A DNA stretch of 64,000 bases from Scolanthus callimorphus. Taxonomy: Eukaryota; Cnidaria; Anthozoa; Actiniaria; Edwardsiidae. Positions 24,501 through 36,500 of the stretch are shown here, in pieces. Each line of letters begins with the position of its first letter. Positions within the stretch are counted from its first letter, which is position 1. The translations under genes and the position numbers were made by a program. Location: NCBI GenBank assembly GCA_033964015.1, contig JAWWUD010000057.1, positions 186,001-250,000 on the forward strand. The letters run 5' to 3'. The notes under the pieces are model-generated. The model did not search any database and was not told the DNA's origin. It was given only the letters and a program-made list of their open reading frames with translations.

Positions 24501-27500
24501 TCATAAGCGAGTCTTTTTTCCAAGCTCCATCGGTTTCCGTGTCTTGGTTCTGGATACCTTAGCTGAGAAATTTCAGTCACGCAACACCAGTCACGAATTT
24601 TGAGGAAATAAAGTTGTGAAATATTTCTAGAAATTTCGTTGTTTTGGCCATTTGATGCGACCCAGCAAAGTAAATCATTGAATATGATGTAAAATAGATA
24701 TGTATGTGGATATTATATTTCCCCGGAGGGTAGGTACTTACCTGACGGGGAGATGTAGTTCTTCGAACTCCTTCGGAGACTGATACGAGCAATACATATG
24801 CAGATCGCGGCCACGCGCGGTCTGGGTACCACATTACAGAAAAAAAACCTACAGGCGTTCCTGACTTCCTCTGAGAGAGTGGCGCTGCCATTTATAAACG
24901 AATGTCAGTAACCTCGGGAGGGGAGGAAAATGCAGCATTCCGGATGGGGAACTGTATTGCTCGTATCAGTCTCCGAAGGAGTTCGAAGAACTACATCTCC
25001 CGTCAGGTAAGTACCTACCCTCCGGGGAAATATAATTTCTTCTTCACTCCTTCTCCGACTGATACTCACAATACATATGCAGTCTTCGAAGAGTTACTGA
25101 CTTGAGTACACAATAATAAACTGTAAACATGTGTTTACTAGTGAATGTAAACTGCAATATAAAATGTATACATCCTATAGACCCTACTCTAAGTAGTTGA
25201 GTTGAGTGGGAAATGAATCCAAGTACTAGAAACATGTAAACATGACATGCAAAGTAAATATCAAATTGAACTACAAATATTCCATTGTTTGGACTAAATG
25301 ACCTAAATCCATGGAAATGACCCATTCATAGTAGGTCATATCAAACTATTATCATAACATTAAACTTAAAGTTCTAAACAAATATCAAGATAGTTTCTCT
25401 GATATCAATAAGGTTCAACCTGAGGCTGTATTCAGAACTGTTGTAGCAAAGTCTCCTCTGCTGGTGGGTTTGTGGTAAAACCTCTGAAATGTCACTGTCG
25501 ACGACCAGTCAGCTGCCTCAAAAATGTTCTCCAGCGGCAACCCCGCATTGGCCGCTGATGTAGTAGAGGCACTACGGGTGGAGTGAGCTGTGAAATGGGT
25601 TTCAATCCCTGCCAACCTTAGAGTCTTTCTAAGCCACCTGGAGATTGTCTGACTTGTAATTGCCTTGTATGGTCTGACATATGAAATTAAAAGCTGAGAA
25701 CCGGTTCTAACAGGTGCCGTTCTTTCTTGGAAAGCCTCCAAAGATTTGATTACACATATCCTTTGGTCTGTGTATGCTGGAAGATATATTGTTCGTGGGG
25801 GGTGACCCTGTCTTGAATTCTTAACATGTGAAGTTAACTTGAATTCCCAAGAGTTTGTCTTCTTAATGACAGAGTTCAGGTCCAATTTACAGAGTTCATG
25901 TGCACGAGCAGCCGATGTCAGAGCCAACAGGGTTGTGAGTTTCAATGTAAGCAGTTGTTTACTTAAGCTACTTAGTGGCTCAAGTGTAGAAAGATACACT
26001 AGCAGTGGTTTGACCTCCCATGTCGAACATAGGCGAGGAGTCGGGGGCTTCGTTCGAAAGACCCCTTTCATAAAACGAGATACAATTGGGTGCTCACCCA
26101 GACTGGATTGTCCAATAGGGATGTGCGCTTGGGAGATAGCTGACTTATACACTGCAATTGTTCTATATTCCAGTCCCCCCTGTCCAGTCAAGCTGGCCAG
26201 GAAGGCAAGAACCTGATCCACTGGTGCCGAAAATGGACAAAGACCACGGGTAAGACACCAATTTGACCAAGCCTTCCATGGCCCCTGGTACCTTTTCTGG
26301 GTTCCTTCAGACCATGATGCCAAAAGTATGTTAATTACCTCTGGTGTGAGACCTGCTGCCTCATAGGACCTCCTGATATCGGCCATACAGTTAGGCGGAG
26401 CGACCGCCACAGCGGGTGTAATGCTTGCAGGTCGAAGGGTAGAGTCAGTAGTGATTTCCCCTGCGGAAGACGCCAGGGAGGGGCTGTTAACATTAACTGA
26501 ATCTCTGGATACCAAGGTTGGCCGGACCAGTCCGGTGCAACCAGTAGGCATGTTGCTTGGTCCATCCGAACTTTCTGCAGGACTCTGGTTAACAGTGTTA
26601 CTGGGGGGTGAATGAAACTCTTCCACTTGCTCCAGTCCTGTCGAAACGCGTCCACCGCTACTGCCCCCGGGTCCGGGTGCCAAGACACGTAAGCTGGCAC
26701 TTTGTGGTTGAGCCGGGATGCAAACAGATCTATTTCCGGAGTGTAGTATCTCTCTGTTATCTGCCTGAAAATCTGAGTGTTGAGGGTCCACTCCGTTCGA
26801 GAATTGAATTCCCTCGATGCTCGGTCTGCTTCGACATTCAGCACACCCTGTAGATGGCGGGCTGTCACCCATGTTCCCTTGTTCAGTAGAAGAGACCAGA
26901 TCTCCAGGGCGATTAGTGACAGAGTAGGTGACCGTGTCCCTCCCCTTCTGTTGACATAGGACACTGCTGTAGTGTTGTCCATTTCGAGAAGTATATGGCG
27001 AGGGGTAGACTTCACTTGTCCAGAAAGGACTGAAGAGCTAGTAAGGCTGCCTTGAGTTCTAGGCAGTTGATGTGCTGCTGGGCTTCCGATGTGCCCCATC
27101 GACCCCCTGTCACTGTCCCATTGCAAGTTGCTCCCCACCCCAGTAACGATGCATCGGTCTGTATGACCAGGTCGAATGGGGGGGGGGGGGGGTGTTATCT
27201 CCTGTCTGTTGAATGTGTAGATGTTTGGTGCAAGCCACCACTCCAGGTCCTCCAGTGTCTGTCTCGATAATGTTATTCGTACTTTCTTTTTCCACCCTAC
27301 TGTGTGGAATGTAAGTGCATGAAGGCGCTGTAGTGATCGATAATGTAGGGGGGCGGTCCAAACACCCGTCTGTGCTGCATGACTCATGCGGCCCAATAGG
27401 CTCGACAGCTCTCCTAATGTTGTTTCCTGTGACTTGACCATCTCTCGACAAGAGTTCACAATCGTCAGTATCTTTTCCTCGGGTAAGGATATTGTCATCC

Positions 27501-30500
27501 GGGACGTATCCAACATAGCCCCCAAAAACACAAGCTGATTTGTTGGGGCTGGCGAACACTTCTCTATCTTCACAACAAACCCTAGGTTCGATAACATGTC
27601 CAGTACTTGCTGGAATATCCTCACTAGTGTCTGTTCGTGCTCGTGTAGAATCAGAATGTCGTCCAGGTAAATTACTGTCCGCAGTCCCTGAGAGCGGAGT
27701 CGTGCTACTACAGGGTGGAGCACTTTCGTGAAGACCCGGGGCGCAACCGAGATTCCAAATGGGAGACACTGGAACTCGAGAACAGTTTCTTCGAACACAA
27801 AGCGAAGGTATTTCCTGGACTCCCTGTGAATGGGTATCGAGTAGTACGCATCCTTCAGATCGAGCTTCATCATCAAGTCTCCGGGGTGTAGTAGGGAACG
27901 TACTGTATGGAGGCCCTCCATTTTGAATTTCTCTTTTGCAAGAAAACGATTCAGAGCCTTCAAGTTGATTACTGGGCGAAACTCTCCTGTCCCTTGGCCC
28001 TTCTCCACTAGGAATAGGGTTGATATGAACTGTTCTGGGTGGGGGTCCACTACTTGGACTGCCCCTTTCTGCACAAGAGAGTGGATTGCTTCCACTAAAC
28101 ATTCCCGTGGTTGACCTTTGCGGGGTCTGGTCTCTCTGGCCCTCCACTGTCGTGGGGGTCTGGTAAAGGGGATTTTGTATCCCTGAATCGTGTCCAAAAT
28201 CCATTTGTCCGTAGTTAAGTCTCTCCATTTTCTGGTGAAATGTCTTAGCCGACCTGCGTGATGGTCGGCATAGTCAGCTGTTGTTGGTGGATTTGGTGTT
28301 GGTAGACTGTCGGGATCCCGAGTTGGATTTACTGAACTTGTAACTTGGTCCTGCTTGTCGTTGTGAGTTGGCCGGTATCTCCGTTTCGGGTCATACCGTC
28401 CCCTCTGTGGGGTGTCATTCCGAAAGGACTGGGGCTTTCGGAAGGGGCGCGTCTCCTTGGTTTGTTGATGAGCTTGGTGTTGGATGCCCCATGGTCATGC
28501 TCAGACTTGATTTTTTTCATGAAACTTGCTAGGAAACAAGTGTTTGTCAGTTGGGATTCCCTCTTTGAGGGTCCTCTTACCGATTTCGGTTAAATACTCT
28601 GAGAATCGACGTTGGCGCCAGTCATTCAATCTGGCATTTGCATTCCCTAGCATGACAAGTGCATCCTCCAACATTTCCTTGACGAGTTCTGGGTCAGGTC
28701 CCACTTCCTCATCTTCACCCTCACCCTCACCAAGGGATGTATCGAGGTGGGTAAGCGCTGCCAACAATGGCCTTGCTACAGTAATATATGCAGCTTGTTT
28801 CTCTGCTAGTCCATCATCAAACGCCAAGGCACTTTTGGTCTTGGCATATCCATGCCGCTTGCGCAGCTCCTCCTTCATGCCCGCTTCCATGACTGGTGCA
28901 GTCAGAAAGTTCTCTGTGTCTTTTACTGGTGGGTATGAGTCCATCACCTCCTTCCATTTCTCCTTGGACAGGACTTTAGCGAAGGCCTTGGTTGTTAGCT
29001 CCAGTAGTTCAGCTGAAATCTGTGCTGATTTTTCCTCCTCGAAAAATCTACTCCCTCTCGATGGAGATGGCTTATCCGCCTCTATGGAGGGTTTGGGGGT
29101 GGCAGTTGTTGCCCCATTAGCATCTCCAGCTTGTTGCTGACCCGCCGGGGTTGTGTTAGTGGCGGTTAAACCGCTCGTGAACAGGTTGGCCATCACTGTA
29201 GGTAAGGATTTCGCAATAACCTTTTCTAAGGTCTTTTCTAAGGCCTGCTGGTCATGCGGTGCAGCTCCCGCCGATAGGATCGGGGCTGACTCGCTTACTT
29301 TGTCCTGGAAGACAAATAAGGAAGGCGGTCAATGACTCATGCCTTATGTTTGTGCGTGTATCGTCGAGACGATAGGTGCGGAAGGATCCGCTTTAATCTC
29401 TCTCAAACGAGCCATCCTGTGCCTGAAAAGCAAGAAAAGGGTTAACAAAGACTTTAACTTACTTCCTCTGTGGTCTGGTCCTCCATGTGGAAACTCTAGA
29501 GGAATAAATTAATCTGAAAAACTGTGATACGAAAGTTGTGGTCGACCGAATGCAAGCCACGAAAGAAAGAGGAAGTCAGGAACGCCTGTAGGTTTTTTTT
29601 CTGTAATGTGGTACCCAGACCGCGCGCGGCCGCGATCTGCATATGTATTGTGAGTATCAGTCGGAGAAGGAGTGAAGAAGAAGTTGGTACCCCTAGGAAG
29701 GTCACCAAGATGGCGGTGCATTACAATACACTGAAAAAATAGGCTGCAACCAGTCGCTTATATTTCGAACGCGAACTCGACCGCAAAATCTTTAGTCAAC
29801 CTAAATCTTAGTCACACAGAGTTCAACAGAGTCATTTCCGGAGGTGAAAACCGCAAAATATATACAAAATTGTATGAACATTTCTACAAAAGTGGGGAGG
29901 CTGCCGTTTCTTACCCCAGTCCAGTTTTTAAGTAGCTATCAATTTACTACTAACTGTACCTGGAAATCAGAGATGCCCCTTCAGATGAACTACGAGAAGC
30001 TCTTGAGTAGAGTATGACAGTTTCCTCAGAACACATGACATAAGACAAGGCCACAAAAGGATACATGCCAATAAGACAGATGTCTAGCCAAGGAGAAGGG
30101 CACAGCTGAAGGCAATTAAAACATATCTACTTAATATCATACCGCCAATAGAAAATAATATTGCAACTTCTTTTACTACTAACTGTAACATCACAAGTCA
30201 TCCAATCTTTGATCATGGCACCATGATCATCACGATAATCACAACCATCACCAAGATCATCATTATGGCTCATCGCGACAAGCATTATTCTCATGTTGCC
30301 ATCCATCGTGGTGTCCCTGCCTATTTGTCCCGTATTTTATGTTATGTCTAGGTGAAGCTCAATAAATATAAATATAAATACAAATTATGGACACCATCAC
30401 AACTACCAACATCATTACCAACATCATTATCAGAACAAGCGTCATTCTTATGCCCACATCAATCATCATAAACACCATCATCATTACTGTCACCAACATC

Positions 30501-33500
30501 ATCATTAGGACAAGCATCTTATGGCCTCATCAATCATCACTGTCACCATCATCACACCATGGACATCACCATCATTACTGTCACCAACATCAACATCATC
30601 ATCAGGACCAGCGTCATTATAATGCCCACATCAATCATCATGGACACCATCATCACAACATGGACACCATCATCATTACTGTCACCAACATCATCACCAG
30701 GACAAGCAGCTTATGCACTCATCAATCATCACTGTCACCATCATCACACCATGGACATCAGCACCACCACTGTCACCAACACCAACATCATCATCGGGCC
30801 CAGCATTATTCTCATGCAATCACCATGAACGCCATCATCACCATTGTCACCAACATCGTCATCAAGACCAACATCACCTTATCAATCATTATCAACACCA
30901 TCATCATTACTCTCACCCTAACCGACATCATCATCAGGACCAGCATTATTCTCATCAATCATCATGGACATCATCATCACTTTCACCAACATCATCATCA
31001 GGGCCAGCATTATTCACGTGCTCATCAGGACCAGTATTATTTTCCTTCCCTAATCAATCATCATGGACACCATCATCACCACTGTCACCATTACCAACAT
31101 CATCATCAGGACCAGCACTATTCTCATCAATCATCATGGACACCATCATCATCACTTTCACACTTTCAAACGGCATCATCAGGGCCAGCGTTATTCACGT
31201 GCTCATCAGGACCAGTATTATTTTCCTTCCCTAATCAATCATCATGGACACCATCATCACCACTGTCACCATTACCAACATCATCATCAGGACCAGCACT
31301 ATTCTCATCAATCATCATGGACACCATCATCATCACTTTCACACTTTCAAACGGCATCATCAGGGCCAGCGTTATTCACGTGCTCATCAGGACCAGTATT
31401 ATTTTCCTTCCCTAATCAATCATCATGGACACCATCATCACCACTGCCACCAACAACAACATCATCATCAGGACTAACATTATTCACATGCCCTCCTCAA
31501 TCATCACCGACACCATCATCACCACTGTCACCAACACCAACATCATCATCAGGACCAGCATTATTCTCATGCCCTCATCAATCATCATGGACACCATCAT
31601 CATCACTGTCACCAGGACCAGCATTATTTTCCTTCCCTAATCAATCATCATGGACACCATCATCACCACTGCCACCAACACCAACATCATCATCAGGACC
31701 AACATTATTCACATGCCCTCATCAATCATCACCGACACCATCATCACCACTGTCACCAACACCATGATCATCATCAGGATGAACATTGTTCTCGTTCCCT
31801 AATCAATCATCATTGACAACACCATCATCACCATTACCAACATCATTATCAGGACCAGCATTATTCTCATGCCCTCATCAATCATCATGGACACCATCAT
31901 CATCACTGTCACCAGGACCAGCATTATTTTCCTTCCCTAATCAATCATCATGGACACCATCATCACCACTGCCACCAACACCAACATCATCATCAGGACC
32001 AACATTATTCACATGCCCTCATCAATCATCACCGACACCATCATCACCACTGTCACCAACACCATGATCATCATCAGGATGAACATTGTTCTCGTTCCCT
32101 AATCAATCATCATTGACAACACCATCATCACCATTACCAACATCATTATCAGGACCAGCATTATTCTCATGCCCTCATCAATCATCGTGGACACCATCAT
32201 CATCACTTTCATGAACATCATCATCAGGGCCAGCATTATTCTCATGCCCTCATCAATCGTCATGGAGCGGATTTCAGATGACTGTCGTGAGTAGTTTCGC
32301 AATTAGCTTTGTAATTACTGGACCTATACGTTTTCTTCAGCATAACTGTAACTTTGCGATTGGTTCACTACAGCCATAAGAAATTCGCTCTATGGACACC
32401 ATCATCATCACTGTCATCATAAACGACATCATCATCATGGCTGGAAATGAGTTAGACATCATTCATTCTCTGTCACTAGAATGTAGCAAAGCATGCACTG
32501 TAACTGTGTTTCTCTTTCTGCCATCGTTTACCTGTTTCAGACAGTCCAGTTCATGAGTAGGCAGAAGTGACGTCCACTCTTTACTTGGACACTGCTCATT
32601 CATATCCTGTTGATGACTACTCCAATATTTTGCTGAGAGACTGGGAAATTTGCCCTCTGCTGACCTTTGACTTACGTCTAAAGGACCCAAACCTACTTGT
32701 AATGTTCTAGGAAGCACAGAGTGCTCCTTGATCTTGGATGTTCTGGAATCCTCTAAAGATCCATGCCCTAATGGTAAATCTAACTTTTCTGCTGATTCAT
32801 TCTCATGTTCCTTTTCTCTACTCCTGTCCAAATTTTCAAACTCTGTCAACCGCTGCGGATCATCTATTTGAGACGTTGATAAACAATTCTTGTGATCTAT
32901 TTCAGATCCTTTTTCAAAAATTGCTTGTTTTTTCCTTAGTTCTGCATTTTCAATGCCAGCTTGAGATTCAACACAAAGTTCCGTTTTCTGATACCTATGT
33001 TGTCTTACAGAGTGCGAGGCAGCAGCAAACATCCTCACGGTGTATGTCTCCAGTCCTTGCTTGGTTATAGCATGTAAAAGGGTGTGACAGGCAGTCACTT
33101 TGAGAGTATCACAAGTGTATTTGTAGAGTGACAGCATAGATGATTTGGAGTATACGTCATATATAAACCCCTCTTTTGGGCCAGAAACAAGAACACACAT
33201 CCCACACAATTGAGGCTGTACCCTGCTGCAAGGAACTAGGGGAGAGTTCAATACGTCTTCAGAAGGTGAAAGTCCTGCAATACAATAATTTCATTTCATG
33301 GAACATGGATTGATGTGACAGTGAGAAAAAGTTTATAAAGATCCTAAACTGTGTCCGATGGCTGTGACAATGTTATGATGTTTTTTTTGTGTGTGTTGAT
33401 CTAATATGGTAAGAACATTTTAAAATGACACTATTTGTTTCCTGTAATACGACCACATATCACCTAAACAAGTTTAGGCCGAATTTCACGAAATTCAGAC

Positions 33501-36500
33501 GAACTCAGTTCACTTAAGGTGGGTCCCATGTATTTATGTACTAATTAAAACACGAGCAGCAGTGTTTTATCAGGTATAAAATCCCGAATGCGAAGCACGA
33601 TTGCGTCGCTTGTCATGCGCAGAAATGAAAAGGTCGAGATTGTGTCCATGAAGCCTGTCCAACTTGGAAGTTGGGGTTGCACATGCATAAAGACTGGAGC
33701 AAAAATCCTTTGTAATCTCCTACAGCCTGCCTACAGTTCCTACAGCCTGTCTTTGCATGGCGCACACTGACTAGTAGAAGGGCATGTCATGTGCAGGGCC
33801 ATTGATATGCTTTACATAACATGTCATGTTCATTAGTATGATTATATCAGGGGGATAGCAACTCCCTTTGATGTTGCCGCTTTTCCAATAACCATGCTTG
33901 TTCCACGTTCACTACCTGTCAATCAAACTCATTCAGGCAAAGTAGATCGCGCGATTAATAGCAAAGGAAAAGTCTTAAACGAAAGTGCGATCTATGCGAC
34001 TACTGCAGGTTTCCATGGCAATTCACAGCTGACAAATCTGTTTTGTCAATGGAGCGCTAGTTGCTTCCATTTTCCACCGCTTATTAATTTCTCGGATTTC
34101 CTTGCTCGACTGGCAACCATCCGAAAAACTGCGTTTTTATGCAGTAAGTACCTGTATGTTTTGGCGATGCGATTTGAATTCTCGCAAGATGAAACTTTGA
34201 ATTCGAGGACGACCCGAAATGATGAGACACAGAACCAAGAAAGTTACCCTTTTACGTATAAAACACAAAAGGAGAGAGGATACTTCTGAAACTCGTTATT
34301 CTGAGTTCCAATTAAAATTTCAGCCAAAAAATCCTTCTGTGGTGTTTGTTTATTCGCTAGGCAAGTATGCAAACAGAGCGAATTCGGGGAAAGAGTTTTG
34401 TATCCCAACACAAATGAATGATCGATAGGGATCCAGCTCGGGTCCAGGCCCTGCTACCTACTTCCCCTGGATTATACACACTGTTGACCAGTGCTTTATC
34501 GGGTATAAAGCCTATGCACGTGATCGATTAAGGCCCTTCCACTTATCAGTTGACTAATGATTTTTTTAATGTGGAAATAGACCTCAACTTCTAATTCCTT
34601 TTTGAACATGAAAAATTCATGGGCTTGAAATCATTTCTGGCCTCTGCGCTACCAAACGGTGTATTTTACTAGATACTGCGCTTCTGTTTAGCATGCCGAG
34701 CTCAGAAATTCTGAAAGCTGGGGTGCTGTCAGGCATTATAACTTATTGTACTCATCTAGGAGAAAATAAAATCGGGTACAAACAAATTCACAAACGATAC
34801 CCTGCTAGCAGAGGTTATTTCTGTCAGTCTTTTAGTCTTTTATTAGCTAGCAAAGTTGTTCGCATGTCTGGTATGTCGCGTGGTTGTTTTGATTTAGCTA
34901 ATAAAAGGCTGACAGAAAAAAACTCTGCTAGCAGGGTACACAACGAATGAGAGAGCAATATCAAGTGCATTGAAGCGAGAACACTGAGCTCATAACATAT
35001 GGGTTTTCTTGGTATTTTTTTTTTTTTGTGATACGAAACACTGACTCCTTTGGAAAGAAGGCCCAACTTAGTAAGTCATCTGAGTTGGTTCTCTTGGCTC
35101 TCACAAAAGAGACTTGCGAAACAAAATCGTGCAATTTCGCTTATTCGATTTAGATTTGAATATTATAACAATGGCACATTCTGAACATTAAATTGGCCTC
35201 ATCCGTTCATGAAATATCGCTTTCTGTGGGTGCTCTTTTCAATAAATAAGAGCGAGCATGAACCAATATAATATTGAAGAGCTCCCCTTCTGTTGATGTC
35301 TTGGCTCGGCACATTAACAAATGATTTCCAGCTCTGAAGCTATATGGGTCACACACATCGGACACATGCCTTTACACAAATGTCAGAGAAATTACATGTC
35401 CAGCCATTTTTTTTTTTGCACTGTATAAATCCCAGGGTTCGTATGCTTTCTTAATGACAAAAATCAAGGATTTTTCCAGGAGGTCCTGTCAAAATTTGCA
35501 GCCCAAAAAAGGTTCACTCATTCAAACACATTTGAGTTGAAATATTTTTCCAGGTTTTCCAGGATTTTCCTAAAGATTCCAAGACTTTCCAGGAAGGAAA
35601 TGAAAATCCAGGATTTCCAGGATGCATATGAACCCTGAAATCAATCATGACTGATCTATGCTTACCCTGTGCATAAGTAGGCAGCAGCTGCAGGGAGTGC
35701 AAAGCTCTTGTGCCACTGTCACTGTTACAAAGTTGCTCTGCTCTAAACCTCCTGTATAGCATAGTAACACCAACCACATTGCCAACTTTCTTTTCAACAC
35801 TGATCCCAACACCAAAACGGCCGGCAAACACAACTTTCAATGGATGTCCCTTGAGCTCTGTGACTGGCCCAAGAACTTCTTTTGGTTCAAGAAATGTATC
35901 AAAGTAAGTTGATTCTGCTCTGACAGTTCGGAAAAGCACTTCATCTCCATTAGTAGAAAAATCTGTCCTCACATTAGGAAATGTTTTTGCAGCTCCATCA
36001 AACTCCCACTCAACACAGCTGTTATCAACAATGGCTTCACATCGTTCAGATGAGGTATTCCTGTGTACAACCTCATTAATGTGTGATGACTTTTTCCTGT
36101 GGTAATAAATAAAACAATTCTAGTTGAGGTTTTTTTTTGCAATATCATTTGTTTGTGTGTGCGGTGTAATTGCAGTGAAAAAGTATATGTAATGAGATGT
36201 TTGCAAGCTCTTTTGTATGCTTCCTTGTATATTATTGGTTTTGCTCTTCTAACGTTTTCAGTATGTATTTGGTGTTTTTGTGTGATGTGGAATCTGTGAG
36301 CAGAACTAGGAAAAAGGTGGTGAAGTTTGGAAGGTGCCTTCCGCAACATAAATGTATCTCGCTAATATTTTCAATCTGCAATAAAAAATCGCGATCAGGG
36401 TTTTTCTGGAACCTTGGTTGTGTTCGAAATGACATTTTATTAAATTTCTGAAAATTTGAAAGCAGAAGCTACTATAGGTTAATTTATTTAAGTATAATGC

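Larger units (their letters stand above)
24712..29685 (-). mobile_element. complete DIRS1-like tyrosine-recombinase retrotransposon
   Basis: Layout on the minus strand is terminal repeat, gag-like frame, RT/RNase H, tyrosine recombinase, internal complementary region, terminal repeat. The inverted termini share CAATACATATGCAGATCGCG and TACCACATTACAGAAAAAAA. The segment 24955-25085 is complementary first to the left terminus and then directly to the right terminus, the DIRS internal complementary region. Comparing its centre with the ends places a trinucleotide core: ATT at 24712-24714 and GTT at 29683-29685. No target duplication is seen, as expected of recombinase integration. It sits inside an HPS3 intron, in the same orientation as the gene. 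Confidence 0.9.
33275..35665. other. HPS3 intron 2
   Basis: About 2.4 kb between exons 2 and 3 with a TA-flanked MITE at 34800-34936 and a CAGGGTTC-ended repeat at 35433-35637. No further exon is recognised. Confidence 0.6.

Noticed and set aside
28526..29140. Plus-strand 204-codon Ser/Ala-rich frame
   Set aside because: Antisense shadow of the DIRS gag-like frame.
30387..32067. Long His/Ser/Ile-rich open frames in several phases
   Set aside because: They are produced by the stop-free CAT/ATC satellite; all phases are open, no start or splice context, and they lie in an HPS3 intron.
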